DNA from: Dissulfurispira thermophila
Lineage (GTDB): Bacteria > Nitrospirota > Thermodesulfovibrionia > Thermodesulfovibrionales > Dissulfurispiraceae
Assembly: GCF_014701235.1 (NCBI RefSeq)
Contig: NZ_AP022873.1
Location: 1,178,001 to 1,242,000, forward strand
DNA: 64,000 nucleotides
Reading direction: 5' to 3'
Below the pieces are notes generated by a model. That model did no database searches. It worked only from the letters and a program-made list of their open reading frames with translations, and was not told the origin of the DNA. A program made the translations under genes and the position numbers. Positions within the stretch are counted from its first letter, which is position 1; every line of letters starts with the position of its first letter. Below, piece after piece: positions 28,482-36,350 of the stretch.

Positions 28482-29289
28482 GAGAAAAATTAATGAGAGC
28501 CATTCAGAAAATTTCAACTAAAAACTTGACAAGCTCAGCAGAGAGAGACAGACAAGCCTTTCATGAAGAGATGAAAAAGTTTGAAGAACGAGCAGAGAGA
28601 GATAGACAAGGTTTTCGTGAAGAGATAAAGCAATATGAGGAGCGTGCTGAAAAAGATAGAAAGTCATTACACGAAGAAATGAAAGCTTTTAAAGATGAAA
28701 TGCGTGTATATAGAGAAGAATCTGAAAAAGATAGAAAGTCACTACACGAAGAAATGAAAGCTTTCAAAGATGAAATGGGCAAATATAAAAAGGAGCAAGA
28801 CGAGGAATGGAAAAAGTGGAGGAAAGAATGGAGTAATATTGCAAAAAAGATGGGAACCATTGTTGAAGACCTCATAGCACCTGTATTACGTCCTACCTTG
28901 AAAAAATATTTTAACTGCGAGGTATCACTCGAGGGACAGAGGATGTTCAGGAGGAAAAAGGGCGAAGACTATGAAGTTGATGCAATAGCAGCGTGTGATG
29001 ACAAGGTCTTTATGATAGAGGCTCGTTCAACTCCAAGAGACACTGATGTAAGAGAGATAAAGGAAAAGAGCGAGAGATTTTTTGAATTTTTCCCAGAATT
29101 TAAAGGTAAGAAGTTGATTATAATATTTGGAAGCATAACCTTTCCTGAAAATGTGCTTAGGTACGCAAGCAACATGGGAATATATGCAATGGGATGGAGA
29201 GAGTGGGAATACATGGATATATTGAATTTTGATGATGTAAAATCAATCTAATAAGCCTGTAAATTGGTAAAATTTGGTAAAATAGCGTT

Positions 29290-30390
29290 TTAATTTTTGT
29301 GGTTTCTTATAATCAACCACTCCGGTGTCTTAAACCGAACTATCCGCCAGTAAAGCCATATATATATAACGATAAATACTGAAACAAAGAAAGCCAATAT
29401 TAAAGTATATCGCCAAAAAAGCACAGCAGGCACCATGCTCAATAATGAAAATGCCCATAAATATGGAGACACCATAGAATTTCTGATGGTGATATGCCTT
29501 TTTCCATTAGAACTGGTAAGCCAATATAGAAGTCTTTTATATATCAGTTGATGTAGATGCATTGCATCAGGGATACCCACTTTAGTTCCTCTTAAAAATC
29601 TTCTGCGGTAGATCGAAAACAATGTCTCCCATACAGGATATATAACAAGCAAAAAAGGAAACCATGGCGATACTTCTATGTGTCTATTGACTAAAAGCAC
29701 AGAGACGTTTGCTATCATAAATCCCATAAAATATGCACCTCCATCACCTGCAAATATCAACCCCCTTGGATAATTCCATATAAGAAAACCCATTACAGCA
29801 CCTGCCATAACAGCATTTATTCTCAGAAGTAAGAAATCACCAACCATAAATGAAACATATCCTAAAGATGTAAAAATCATAAAGGCAATCATCCCTGAAA
29901 GTCCGTTGTATCCGTCTATAATATTCATTGCATTAGTAACACCACCTATAGCTATTAGTGTGAAAGCAAGAGAAAATACACCAAAATTAAGTAATGCATC
30001 AATAAAAGGCATATCAAATCTTGTTAATTTTATATCAAGCAAGAAATAACCGATAGTTACTCCACAAAAAACCATAATAAGACGCTTCAATGCATTAACT
30101 TTTTTTGTGATGTCTTCTGCAAGTCCACCTATAAAAACAGGAAGAGAGGAAAGCACAAGAAAACCTAAAAACTTAATATCAACACCTTTTGTAATCATAA
30201 TGGATAACCCTGCTAAAAATCCTATAAAAATTGCTATACCGCCAATTCTTGGTGTTGGTCGTGCATGAAATTTCTGCGGACCACTATTAACCACATCAAT
30301 GCCAAAGTCTTCATTCTTATAGGTATAACGAATAAGCATAAGTGCTGTAACAGCAGAAAAAATAAATGAAATTAAAAGGACAAGGATCAT
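29290..30390 (-). CDS. WecA/MraY-like undecaprenyl-phosphate sugar-1-phosphate transferase (366 aa)
   Basis: Polytopic membrane enzyme of glycosyltransferase family 4 that starts lipid-linked glycan synthesis by moving a HexNAc-1-phosphate from UDP to undecaprenyl phosphate. About ten to eleven membrane segments. Signatures: HARPTPRIGGIAIF in the first cytoplasmic loop, NAMNIIDGYNGLSG, FAGDGGAYFMGF, and the C-terminal loop AMHLHQLIYKR in place of the HIHH of WecA. Last gene of the long polysaccharide run. It probably primes the O-antigen made by the genes upstream; the exact sugar (GlcNAc or other) is not readable. Confidence 0.9.
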   Translation of the reverse strand: MILVLLISFIFSAVTALMLIRYTYKNEDFGIDVVNSGPQKFHARPTPRIGGIAIFIGFLAGLSIMITKGVDIKFLGFLVLSSLPVFIGGLAEDITKKVNALKRLIMVFCGVTIGYFLLDIKLTRFDMPFIDALLNFGVFSLAFTLIAIGGVTNAMNIIDGYNGLSGMIAFMIFTSLGYVSFMVGDFLLLRINAVMAGAVMGFLIWNYPRGLIFAGDGGAYFMGFMIANVSVLLVNRHIEVSPWFPFLLVIYPVWETLFSIYRRRFLRGTKVGIPDAMHLHQLIYKRLLYWLTSSNGKRHITIRNSMVSPYLWAFSLLSMVPAVLFWRYTLILAFFVSVFIVIYIWLYWRIVRFKTPEWLIIRNHKN

Positions 30391-30849
30391 CTATATAACA
30401 CCTCATATCTTTTTTTCACATAAAGCCTTAACAACATGACCACCAATATAACCTTTGCCATCTGCTTCAAAGATTTTTTGCATACAATTTTACCCCTCAT
30501 ACTTTTATTTTTTACCTCTTGTATCTTATCCATCTGTGTCATCCTCGGTGGCAATATCTTAGAGTGAAATGGACCAAAGATGCTCTTCGCCTGTGGCATC
30601 TCAATCTGTATATCCCCATTGCCAACCTTGATTGTCCTTATCTTTGACCACCTCCTGCTACCATTAGCTCTGTTAGTCCTTTCGTAATAATCCCTCCCAA
30701 GATATATCGTCACTTCTTCTTCTATGGCTGCCTATAACACCATCTGGGCACCTATCCTCGTTATCCTCTCTAATGACGGCGTAGTTGTTAGCTCCTTAAT
30801 CCCTTCCTCAAATGATTTTTTCCGACTTCTTTGATATACTTCTTTTCAC
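30387..30849 (-). pseudogene. Remnant of a second IS256-family transposase (N-terminal part)
   Basis: Reading from GTG 30849 gives VKRSISKKSEK, then after one frameshift KSFEEGIKELTTTPSLERI, then a stop, then AAIEEEVTIYLGRDYYERTN and KVGNGDIQIEMPQAKSIFG. This is the N-terminal region of mutator-type transposases. The catalytic part is missing; the last 25 or so codons (KQMAKVILVVMLLRLYVKK) do not look like transposase. A different, older element than the one at 27131. It fills most of the 553-bp gap between the WecA-like gene and wzz. Confidence 0.7.
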
Positions 30850-30904
30850 GGGTATAATTCTCCTTTCTTTTTTTAGTTTTAACAACCCATTGAGAATTAT
30901 ACCC
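30850..30904 (-). other. 13-bp perfect inverted repeat over the transposase Shine-Dalgarno
   Basis: GGGTATAATTCTC (30850-30862) and GAGAATTATACCC (30892-30904), separated by 29 nt. In the minus-strand transcript the inner arm contains the AGGAG and ends right at the GTG start of the transposase remnant, so the hairpin would hide the ribosome site. Confidence 0.7.
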
Positions 30905-30943
30905 TAATTTAAATTTGCAGAAAATATGTTACATTATCATCTC

Positions 30944-31672
30944 TCAGTCTCTTTTTGCCTTACTCCACCACTCAACTAAAAAGGCAAGAAATATCCCTGC
31001 AAAAAGTGAGCTAATGGCAGACACAGCAATAATCAACATCCTTTTAGGTTTCACTGGAGTCTCTGAAGAATTTGGATTTTCTACAACATAAAGAACGAAA
31101 TTTTTGCTTTTATCACTCCTTACCTTCTCTGAAGCAAGCACTTCTGAATAGGCAAGAGAGGCTTTATCAAGCTCTTTGCTAAACTCCTCAATAGCAGTCT
31201 GTAAAATCAATTCTCCAAACTTTCTTTCCCTTTGCTCTGATGTAAGCACAATGCTTCCTGTTTTCTTATCTATATCAGCTTTAAAAGGTGGGATATCGAT
31301 TAAACCATAAGTTTGCCTAATCTTATTACTCACCTTTTTCTGAAACTCAACACTCTTAAGTATTGAAAGACTCAGATTATTTACATCCGAAGGCCTATTT
31401 TGCTGCAAAGGAATTATAAAAGATAATCTACCATCCTTCACAGATTGATTCGCTTTAAGGTTTTTAATCATTGCCTGAGTCAAAAAAGAATCCACCCAAA
31501 GTGTTGCCCTTGCCTGATATATATTTGGCATAAGAAAACTAATCAAAGCTGCAATAGCAATGCCAATCACAAAAACACTAACAATGTATCTTATCCTCTT
31601 TTTAAAAACAAGAATTAACTCATAAAGATCAATCTCATCTGAGTATGCTTCTTTGTTTGCATTTTCCACCAT
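30944..31672 (-). CDS. Wzz-type polysaccharide chain-length determinant (242 aa)
   Basis: Inner-membrane Wzz/FepE/Etk-type co-polymerase that sets O-antigen chain length. Cytoplasmic start DEIDLYELILVFKKRIRYI; first membrane helix (VSVFVIGIAIAALISFLMP) followed by the family signature NIYQARATLWVDS; periplasmic helical region; second helix (MLIIAVSAISSLFAGIFLAFLVEWW) near the C-terminus after the proline-containing SSETPVKPKRM. Shorter than E. coli WzzB (about 325), so the periplasmic part is reduced. A truncated near-copy of its first 45 codons lies at 32412-32597. Confidence 0.88.
   Translation of the reverse strand: MVENANKEAYSDEIDLYELILVFKKRIRYIVSVFVIGIAIAALISFLMPNIYQARATLWVDSFLTQAMIKNLKANQSVKDGRLSFIIPLQQNRPSDVNNLSLSILKSVEFQKKVSNKIRQTYGLIDIPPFKADIDKKTGSIVLTSEQRERKFGELILQTAIEEFSKELDKASLAYSEVLASEKVRSDKSKNFVLYVVENPNSSETPVKPKRMLIIAVSAISSLFAGIFLAFLVEWWSKAKRD
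31568..31656. repeat. 89-bp direct repeat, copy 1 (within wzz)
   Basis: Identical to 32502-32590 over 89 bp as read by eye, with weaker similarity further out. It marks the duplication that produced the wzz fragment. Confidence 0.85.
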
Positions 31673-31699
31673 AATATTGCCTCCCCGATCCTTAATTTT

Positions 31700-31918
31700 C
31701 TAAAACTGCTTGATCTTCCCTTCTTTTTTCATTCTATTTATGATATCTTCTACTGTCTCGTCTTTAAATAACTCTCTTCTTAGTTCTGTATAATCTCCCT
31801 GTCCTTTTTCATACTGTAAAATAAACCTTAATGCTCCTGGAAGACCTAATTGTTTCTTTAATGCTTCCCAACCAGCTTTCTGTATTTCTATCGGAGTCAT
31901 ATCGAGAATTTTACTCAT
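31700..31918 (-). CDS. Small antitoxin-like partner of the PIN protein (72 aa)
   Basis: Small charged protein; its ATG overlaps the PIN gene stop by 4 nt. It starts MSKILDMTPIEIQKAGWEAL and contains a GDYTELRRELFKDETVEDII segment. It does not show the AbrB, RHH or Phd pattern of known VapB antitoxins, so the role is inferred only from its coupling to a PIN gene and from a second degraded copy beside a second PIN remnant (32607-32884). It could be an atypical antitoxin, placed downstream of the toxin instead of upstream. Confidence 0.65.
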   Translation of the reverse strand: MSKILDMTPIEIQKAGWEALKKQLGLPGALRFILQYEKGQGDYTELRRELFKDETVEDIINRMKKEGKIKQF

Positions 31919-32364
31919 ATTTTAAACACCTCCTTTGTGACAAACTCTATTAAACTTATTATCTTAACTTTTATTTTCTCTTTATTGGCCCTTCCTTTAC
32001 GAACTAATATATCGTCACATGTCACAAAAAAGTCAACACCTGCCATTTCCGCACATGCAATGTGCAATGCATCCATACCCATTATATCAAGTTTTTCAAT
32101 TTCCTTAGCTCTTTTTTCTAATTCTTCAGAATAATGGACATATTCATTCGCTACCTTTAAAAAGTCACAGATCCTGTTTCTTCTCTCAATAAATGGATTT
32201 TTGCTATTTTCATCTTCCAATACAAAAGAGTTTACTGTAGTGATTTCTCCATCTATAGCTTTTGATAAGAGAACTAGGAATTCTATAGTTTCTATCATGA
32301 TCCGGGGTTGTCGTTGATCATCAAATGGTCTATTGTAAACACACAGATCTAAATAAATCTTCAT
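31915..32364 (-). CDS. PIN-domain protein, putative VapC-like toxin (149 aa)
   Basis: PIN-fold ribonuclease. Acidic sites: D6 in MKIYLDLCVYNRPFDD, the acidic residues of VLEDENSKNP, D in IMGMDALHIACAEMAGVDFF, and the pair in FVTCDDILVRKG. Typical VapC toxins cut tRNA or rRNA and are held by an upstream antitoxin; here the only small partner is downstream. The module interrupts the wzz neighbourhood, between the full wzz and a truncated copy. Confidence 0.85.
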   Translation of the reverse strand: MKIYLDLCVYNRPFDDQRQPRIMIETIEFLVLLSKAIDGEITTVNSFVLEDENSKNPFIERRNRICDFLKVANEYVHYSEELEKRAKEIEKLDIMGMDALHIACAEMAGVDFFVTCDDILVRKGRANKEKIKVKIISLIEFVTKEVFKI

Positions 32365-32411
32365 TTGCTTATCCCAAGTATCAACAATTTCTTTGCTTCC
32401 TCCTTTTAGCT

Positions 32412-32597
32412 TTATATACTTACGGAACTGATAAGCCCCGGCCTTGCCTTATATATATTTGGCATAAAAAAATTAATCAAAGCTGCAATAACAACACCAA
32501 GCACAAAAACACTAACAATGTATCTTATCCTCTTTTTAAAAACAAGAATTAACTCATAAAGATCAATCTCATCTGAGTATGCTTCTTTGTCTGTCAT
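32412..32597 (-). pseudogene. Truncated duplicate of wzz (N-terminal 45 codons)
   Basis: MTDKEAYSDEIDLYELILVF and the following helix match the intact Wzz almost residue for residue up to PNIYKAR. Then come nine unrelated codons (PGLISSVSI) and a stop. The periplasmic region and second helix are absent. It keeps a good GGAGGAG before the start, so a short membrane peptide may still be made. Confidence 0.85.
32502..32590. repeat. 89-bp direct repeat, copy 2 (within the wzz fragment)
   Basis: Matches 31568-31656. Confidence 0.85.
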
Positions 32598-32606
32598 CTG
32601 CTCCTC

Positions 32607-32803
32607 CTAAAATTCAGCTTTTCCCTTTATCTCTTTTATAATTTCTTCAAGGCTTTTTTGATCAAAAATTTTTTTTCTTTCCTCAGTATAATTTCTATAA
32701 CCTTTTTCATATTCCAGAGTAAATAAAGCAGCATCTGCAATGCCTAATCGTGCACCAGCGCATCCCACCTTATTTTCTTTACTTCACTTATAGTTGGCAA
32801 CAT
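32607..32803 (-). pseudogene. Degraded copy of the small antitoxin-like gene
   Basis: From ATG 32803 the reading is MLPTISEVKKIRWDAL; after one frameshift near 32757 it continues ADAALFTLEYEKGYRNYTEE and RKKIFDQKSLEEIIKEIKG to a TAG at 32607. This parallels the intact 72-aa protein (GALRFILQYEKGQGDYTELR, ELFKDETVEDIINRMKK). The DNA is clearly diverged, so the duplication is old or came from a relative. Confidence 0.75.
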
Positions 32804-32884
32804 CAGAACACACCTCCTCTATAAATTTCAATAAACTACAAATCTTGACTTTAATCTTCTTCCTGATTCTTTTGTAATTTTTTA
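32804..32884 (-). pseudogene. C-terminal remnant of a second PIN gene
   Basis: The minus strand reads NYKRIRKKIKVKICSLLKFI and EEVC just before the degraded antitoxin copy, resembling the end of the intact PIN protein (NKEKIKVKIISLIEFVTKEV). The catalytic part is gone. Confidence 0.6.
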
Positions 32885-34006
32885 TTATGTTTTAATTATC
32901 TCAACAATCCTTTTGCTTGTCTGTCCATCTCCATAAGGATTAACTGCTTTTGCCATCTTTTGATATTCCTTATGATTTTCTATCAAAGTGCACACTTCTT
33001 TTAATATATTTTCTTTTTTTGTTCCAACAAGTTTTGCTGTTTCAGCTTCAATTCCTTCAATTCTCTCTGTTACATCTCTCATAACCAACACAGGTTTTCC
33101 TAATGAAGGTGCTTCTTCCTGAATCCCACCAGAGTCTGTCAAAATCATATAACACTTTGACATGAGCCAAATTAAATAGGGATACTCAAGGGGTTCAATT
33201 AAGAATACATTTTTTAACCCATTTAATATTCTTTGTACAGGCTCTCTCACATTTGGATTGAGATGGACAGGATAGATTATTTTCATATCATGATAAAGCT
33301 CTGCAATCTCTTTAAGGGCATTACAAATATTCTCAAATCCTTCTCCAAAGCTTTCTCTTCTGTGCCCTGTAACTAAAATTACTTTTTCACTGGCATCAAA
33401 AAAATAATTAAAGTATGACTCAATCTTATTCTTTAAATCCCGATTTTCTTCTACAATTTTCAATCCTAAAAACAAAGCATCAATGACTGTATTTCCAACA
33501 ACCCAGACATTATCTTTGATTCCTTCATTATATAAATTTAGTTTTGCCCTTTCTGTTGGTGCAAAATGATAATCAGCAATATGCCCAATAAGGATTCTAT
33601 TAATCTCTTCTGGATAGGGTGAGTATTTATCCCCACTTCTAAGTCCTGCTTCTATATGAGCAACTTTAATTTTTTTATAAAATGCAGCAAGTGCTCCTGT
33701 AAAAGCTGTGGTTGTATCTCCTTGGACTAAAACTATATGAGGGCTAAATTCATTTATTACTTTTTCCAAACCTTTCAGGCTATAGGATGTGATATCAAAA
33801 AGACTCTGATTTTCTCTCATTAAATCTAAATCATAATCAGGCTTAATACCAAAAAAATTAAGCACCTGATCAAGCATATGCCTGTGCTGAGCTGTAACAC
33901 AGACTTTTACAAGAAAGTCATTTGGATATTTTTTAAACTCCCAATAAAGAGGAGCTAATTTTATAGCTTCTGGGCGAGTGCCAAAAATGAAAAGTATTTT
34001 TTTCAC
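32885..34006 (-). CDS. wecB: UDP-GlcNAc 2-epimerase, non-hydrolysing (about 373 aa)
   Basis: Interconverts UDP-GlcNAc and UDP-ManNAc for surface polysaccharide. Starts KKILFIFGTRPEAIKLAPL; catalytic and substrate segments HIEAGLRSGDKYSPYPEEIN, ILVTGHRRESFGEGF, YPVHLNPNVREPV and TDSGGIQEEAPSLGKPVLVM are all present. The likely start is GTG 34006, next to GGGGGA; a GTG at 34024 overlaps the previous stop. No WecC-type dehydrogenase is adjacent. Confidence 0.94.
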   Translation of the reverse strand: MKKILFIFGTRPEAIKLAPLYWEFKKYPNDFLVKVCVTAQHRHMLDQVLNFFGIKPDYDLDLMRENQSLFDITSYSLKGLEKVINEFSPHIVLVQGDTTTAFTGALAAFYKKIKVAHIEAGLRSGDKYSPYPEEINRILIGHIADYHFAPTERAKLNLYNEGIKDNVWVVGNTVIDALFLGLKIVEENRDLKNKIESYFNYFFDASEKVILVTGHRRESFGEGFENICNALKEIAELYHDMKIIYPVHLNPNVREPVQRILNGLKNVFLIEPLEYPYLIWLMSKCYMILTDSGGIQEEAPSLGKPVLVMRDVTERIEGIEAETAKLVGTKKENILKEVCTLIENHKEYQKMAKAVNPYGDGQTSKRIVEIIKT

Positions 34007-34020
34007 CCATCCCCCGCTTA

Positions 34021-35121
34021 TCACCTTACTGCACTGCTCATACCGGGTGGAAAGTCTGCGAGCATCTCTATTTTCTCCCAGTTATCCTTAAACCACTCAA
34101 TATTTGCGTAAAGACCCTCTTTGAAATCCACAATTGGTTTATATCCTATAAGTTCTTCGGCTTTCTCAATTGATGCTAAAAGTCTTGGCTTTGTATCCCA
34201 TTTTCTTCTCTCTTTGAAAATTAATCCGGATTTGTTTCCTGTGGTTTCTATAACAAGAGATGCCATATCTTTAATTGATATTTCTCTACCAGCTGCCAAA
34301 TTAAAATTTTCTCCAATTGCTTTTTCATAATATCCTGCTTTTATAAGTCCTTGAACTAAATCAAGAACATAGGTAAAATCTCTTGTTTCATCACCTGTTC
34401 CTGTTATTGGCAAAGGAAGTCCTTTCATTGACCAGTAGATGAAATTCGGTATAACATTTCTGTATTGCCCCGGCACTTCTCCGGGACCATAGGAGTTAAA
34501 GAACCTGCAGTTAATAATCGGCAAACCATAATGATGATTATAAAAATTACAATACATTTCACCAGTCATTTTGTTTATTTGATATGGGGTAGTTAGATGC
34601 ATTGAAATAAAGTCTTCCTTTAACGGTAGCTTCGGATATGAACCATATATGGCACAACCGCTTGAAGCATATATAAACTTTTCAACCTTTGCCAGCCTTG
34701 AGTATCCCAGCAATTTAATTAAACCAATGACATCCACTTCTGCTGAAATCTCAGGATAATCCACAGAATTCTGATTTGCGAAAAATGCAGCCAAGTGAAA
34801 TACAATGCTTATATCTTCTTTAAACACTCTTTTTAAGTCAACATCGTTTCTTACATCACCTAAAACAAACATAATATTCGGCAATGGGGTAACATTACAG
34901 GGGTCTTTTATTTTTATTGCTGAAAGATTATCCAGCACAACCACTCTACCTTTGCCACCTACAAGTTTTGACAATGCAATGATGAGATTGCTTCCAATTG
35001 CTCCTGCTCCACCAGTAACAAGAATGTTTCTGCCTTCATAATATCTGATTAATTTTTTATCAAGCTTAATTCTTCCCAAGTAATCTTCAACCAGTTTTAT
35101 TTTTTTTTCATAAACATTCAT
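34021..35121 (-). CDS. NAD-dependent nucleotide-sugar epimerase/dehydratase (366 aa)
   Basis: Extended short-chain dehydrogenase. NAD loop NILVTGGAGAIGSNL near residue 32; catalytic YxxxK as TPYQINKMTGEMY; substrate region RFFNSYGPGEVPGQYRN and GTGDETRDFTYVLD. It resembles UDP-glucose 4-epimerase and UDP-glucuronate decarboxylase types; which reaction it performs cannot be decided. A helical extension of about 28 residues precedes the Rossmann fold. GGAGG before ATG 35121. Confidence 0.9.
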   Translation of the reverse strand: MNVYEKKIKLVEDYLGRIKLDKKLIRYYEGRNILVTGGAGAIGSNLIIALSKLVGGKGRVVVLDNLSAIKIKDPCNVTPLPNIMFVLGDVRNDVDLKRVFKEDISIVFHLAAFFANQNSVDYPEISAEVDVIGLIKLLGYSRLAKVEKFIYASSGCAIYGSYPKLPLKEDFISMHLTTPYQINKMTGEMYCNFYNHHYGLPIINCRFFNSYGPGEVPGQYRNVIPNFIYWSMKGLPLPITGTGDETRDFTYVLDLVQGLIKAGYYEKAIGENFNLAAGREISIKDMASLVIETTGNKSGLIFKERRKWDTKPRLLASIEKAEELIGYKPIVDFKEGLYANIEWFKDNWEKIEMLADFPPGMSSAVR

Positions 35122-35138
35122 AAATAATCCTCCACCAA

Positions 35139-36350
35139 CTATTTAAAATAGTTTATCAATTTTTCTATGCATATATCCCTGTCAAAATTTTTTTTAACAT
35201 ATTGTAAGCCTTTTTTACCAATCTCTCCCAATGTCTGCTTTTTATCATATAATTTTCTTATTAAATTTTCTGCTTCATTGTAGTTTCCATATAAACAGGA
35301 ATACCCACATCCAGCTTTTTTTATAATCAAGTGTCCATCACTTTCTTTATTTAAAAATGCAAGAACAGGTATTCCAGCACCCATATATCCTAATATTTTT
35401 CCGGGAACTACTGGAGTTTTATTTTTATCAGCAAGGCATACTAAACCAACATCACAATCCTTTACAAGCAGCGGATAGTCTTCCTTAGAAACAAAAGATT
35501 TAAAAATAATATTTTTCAAATTCTTTTTTCTTGCCACTTCCTCAAGTTTTTTTCTTTCCATACCATCTCCAACAAACAAAAATACAAGATCATCAATGTC
35601 CTGAATCCTTTCAGCCAGTTCAATAACAAAATCAAGTCCCTGTGATGGTCCCATAACTCCAGCAAAAAGAATAATAAACTTATTTTCTAATCCGTAAAGT
35701 TTTCTAAAATAATTTTTTCTTTCAAAACTTTCAAATTCTCTCGTGTTAATCCAATTATGTAGTACTATCAATTTTTTTGAAATATAAGGATGTTTATTTC
35801 TTAAAAACCTCTCATTATTTTCTGAATGAACAAAAATGACATCTGCACCTTTATAAGCCTGTTTCTCCATATATTGAAAAAACTTAATTAACAGGCGATT
35901 TTTAAGAATTCCTAAATCTATTGCATTCTGCGGAAAAATATCCTGCACATTGAGAATAAATTTAGCTTTATAAAACTGCTTTAAACTCGCTCCTAAATTT
36001 GCCAAAGTCAAAGGCGGGCTGTATACAATTATAAAATCAACATGAGTAATGTATTTTTTAATTTTCAATGAAAAAATATAGGGCATTGTAAGCTGAGAAA
36101 TTCCTCTGATTATAAAATTTACATTGTGATGTGGCAGGGTTTTTATCCTTAAAGCTTTAATATTTTTTTCTTCTGTAAATTCTGGATAATTTATTCCTCT
36201 TTGGTTTTTCGACAAATTATATTCAGGATAAGTGGTGGCGACAAAAACATTAAAACCTTTTTCATTCAGACCTTCTGCAAGCTCCTGCATAAGATGTGAG
36301 GCAGATCTAATTTCAGGTGGATATGAGTCTGTAATTATAAGTATATTCAT
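35139..36350 (-). CDS. Glycosyltransferase family 4, WbuB-like (403 aa)
   Basis: GT-B glycosyltransferase. N-terminal MNILIITDSYPPEIRSASHL with donor-domain segments NKFIILFAGVMGPSQGLDFV, LVFLFVGDGMERKKLEEV and GKILGYMGAGIPVLAFLNKE. This pattern matches WbuB-like transferases of O-antigen clusters. The acceptor and sugar are unknown. Its ATG overlaps the stop of the bi-domain oxidoreductase by 4 nt (ATGA). Confidence 0.9.
   Translation of the reverse strand: MNILIITDSYPPEIRSASHLMQELAEGLNEKGFNVFVATTYPEYNLSKNQRGINYPEFTEEKNIKALRIKTLPHHNVNFIIRGISQLTMPYIFSLKIKKYITHVDFIIVYSPPLTLANLGASLKQFYKAKFILNVQDIFPQNAIDLGILKNRLLIKFFQYMEKQAYKGADVIFVHSENNERFLRNKHPYISKKLIVLHNWINTREFESFERKNYFRKLYGLENKFIILFAGVMGPSQGLDFVIELAERIQDIDDLVFLFVGDGMERKKLEEVARKKNLKNIIFKSFVSKEDYPLLVKDCDVGLVCLADKNKTPVVPGKILGYMGAGIPVLAFLNKESDGHLIIKKAGCGYSCLYGNYNEAENLIRKLYDKKQTLGEIGKKGLQYVKKNFDRDICIEKLINYFK

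Larger units (their letters stand above)
27131..28524 (+). mobile_element. IS256-family insertion sequence, about 1394 bp
   Basis: Outer inverted repeats TTTTTAGTTGAAA (27131-27143) and its complement (28512-28524), extending imperfectly inwards to GTGGCTC/ATGGCTC. It contains a mutator-type transposase. I see no target duplication: the flanks are GATGATATACTA on the left and CTTGACAAGCTC on the right, neither of which continues the coiled-coil repeat, so the exact ends or a later rearrangement are uncertain. Confidence 0.8.
26799..29251 (+). pseudogene. Coiled-coil protein with PD-(D/E)XK-like C-terminus, split by an IS256 element
   Basis: Two parts of one gene: 26799-27119 (MPTVEERVDSLEAILGRF and 18-residue repeats FEERAERDRQAFREEMKK) and about 28535-29251, which continues the same repeats and ends in a globular domain. 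That domain has GEDYEVDAIAACDDKVFMIEA, a D...E-x-R arrangement like a PD-(D/E)XK nuclease fold, similar to DUF3782-type proteins common in thermophilic and anaerobic bacteria. A good GGAGG precedes ATG 26799. The parts are separated by the 1.4-kb IS256 element, and the promoter is cut off by IS21. A short open frame from 28493 fuses IS-end sequence to the 3' part and may still be translated. Cellular role unknown. Confidence 0.8.

Noticed and set aside
27131-28524. Target-site duplication of the IS256 element
   Set aside because: The 8-9 bp on either side do not match.
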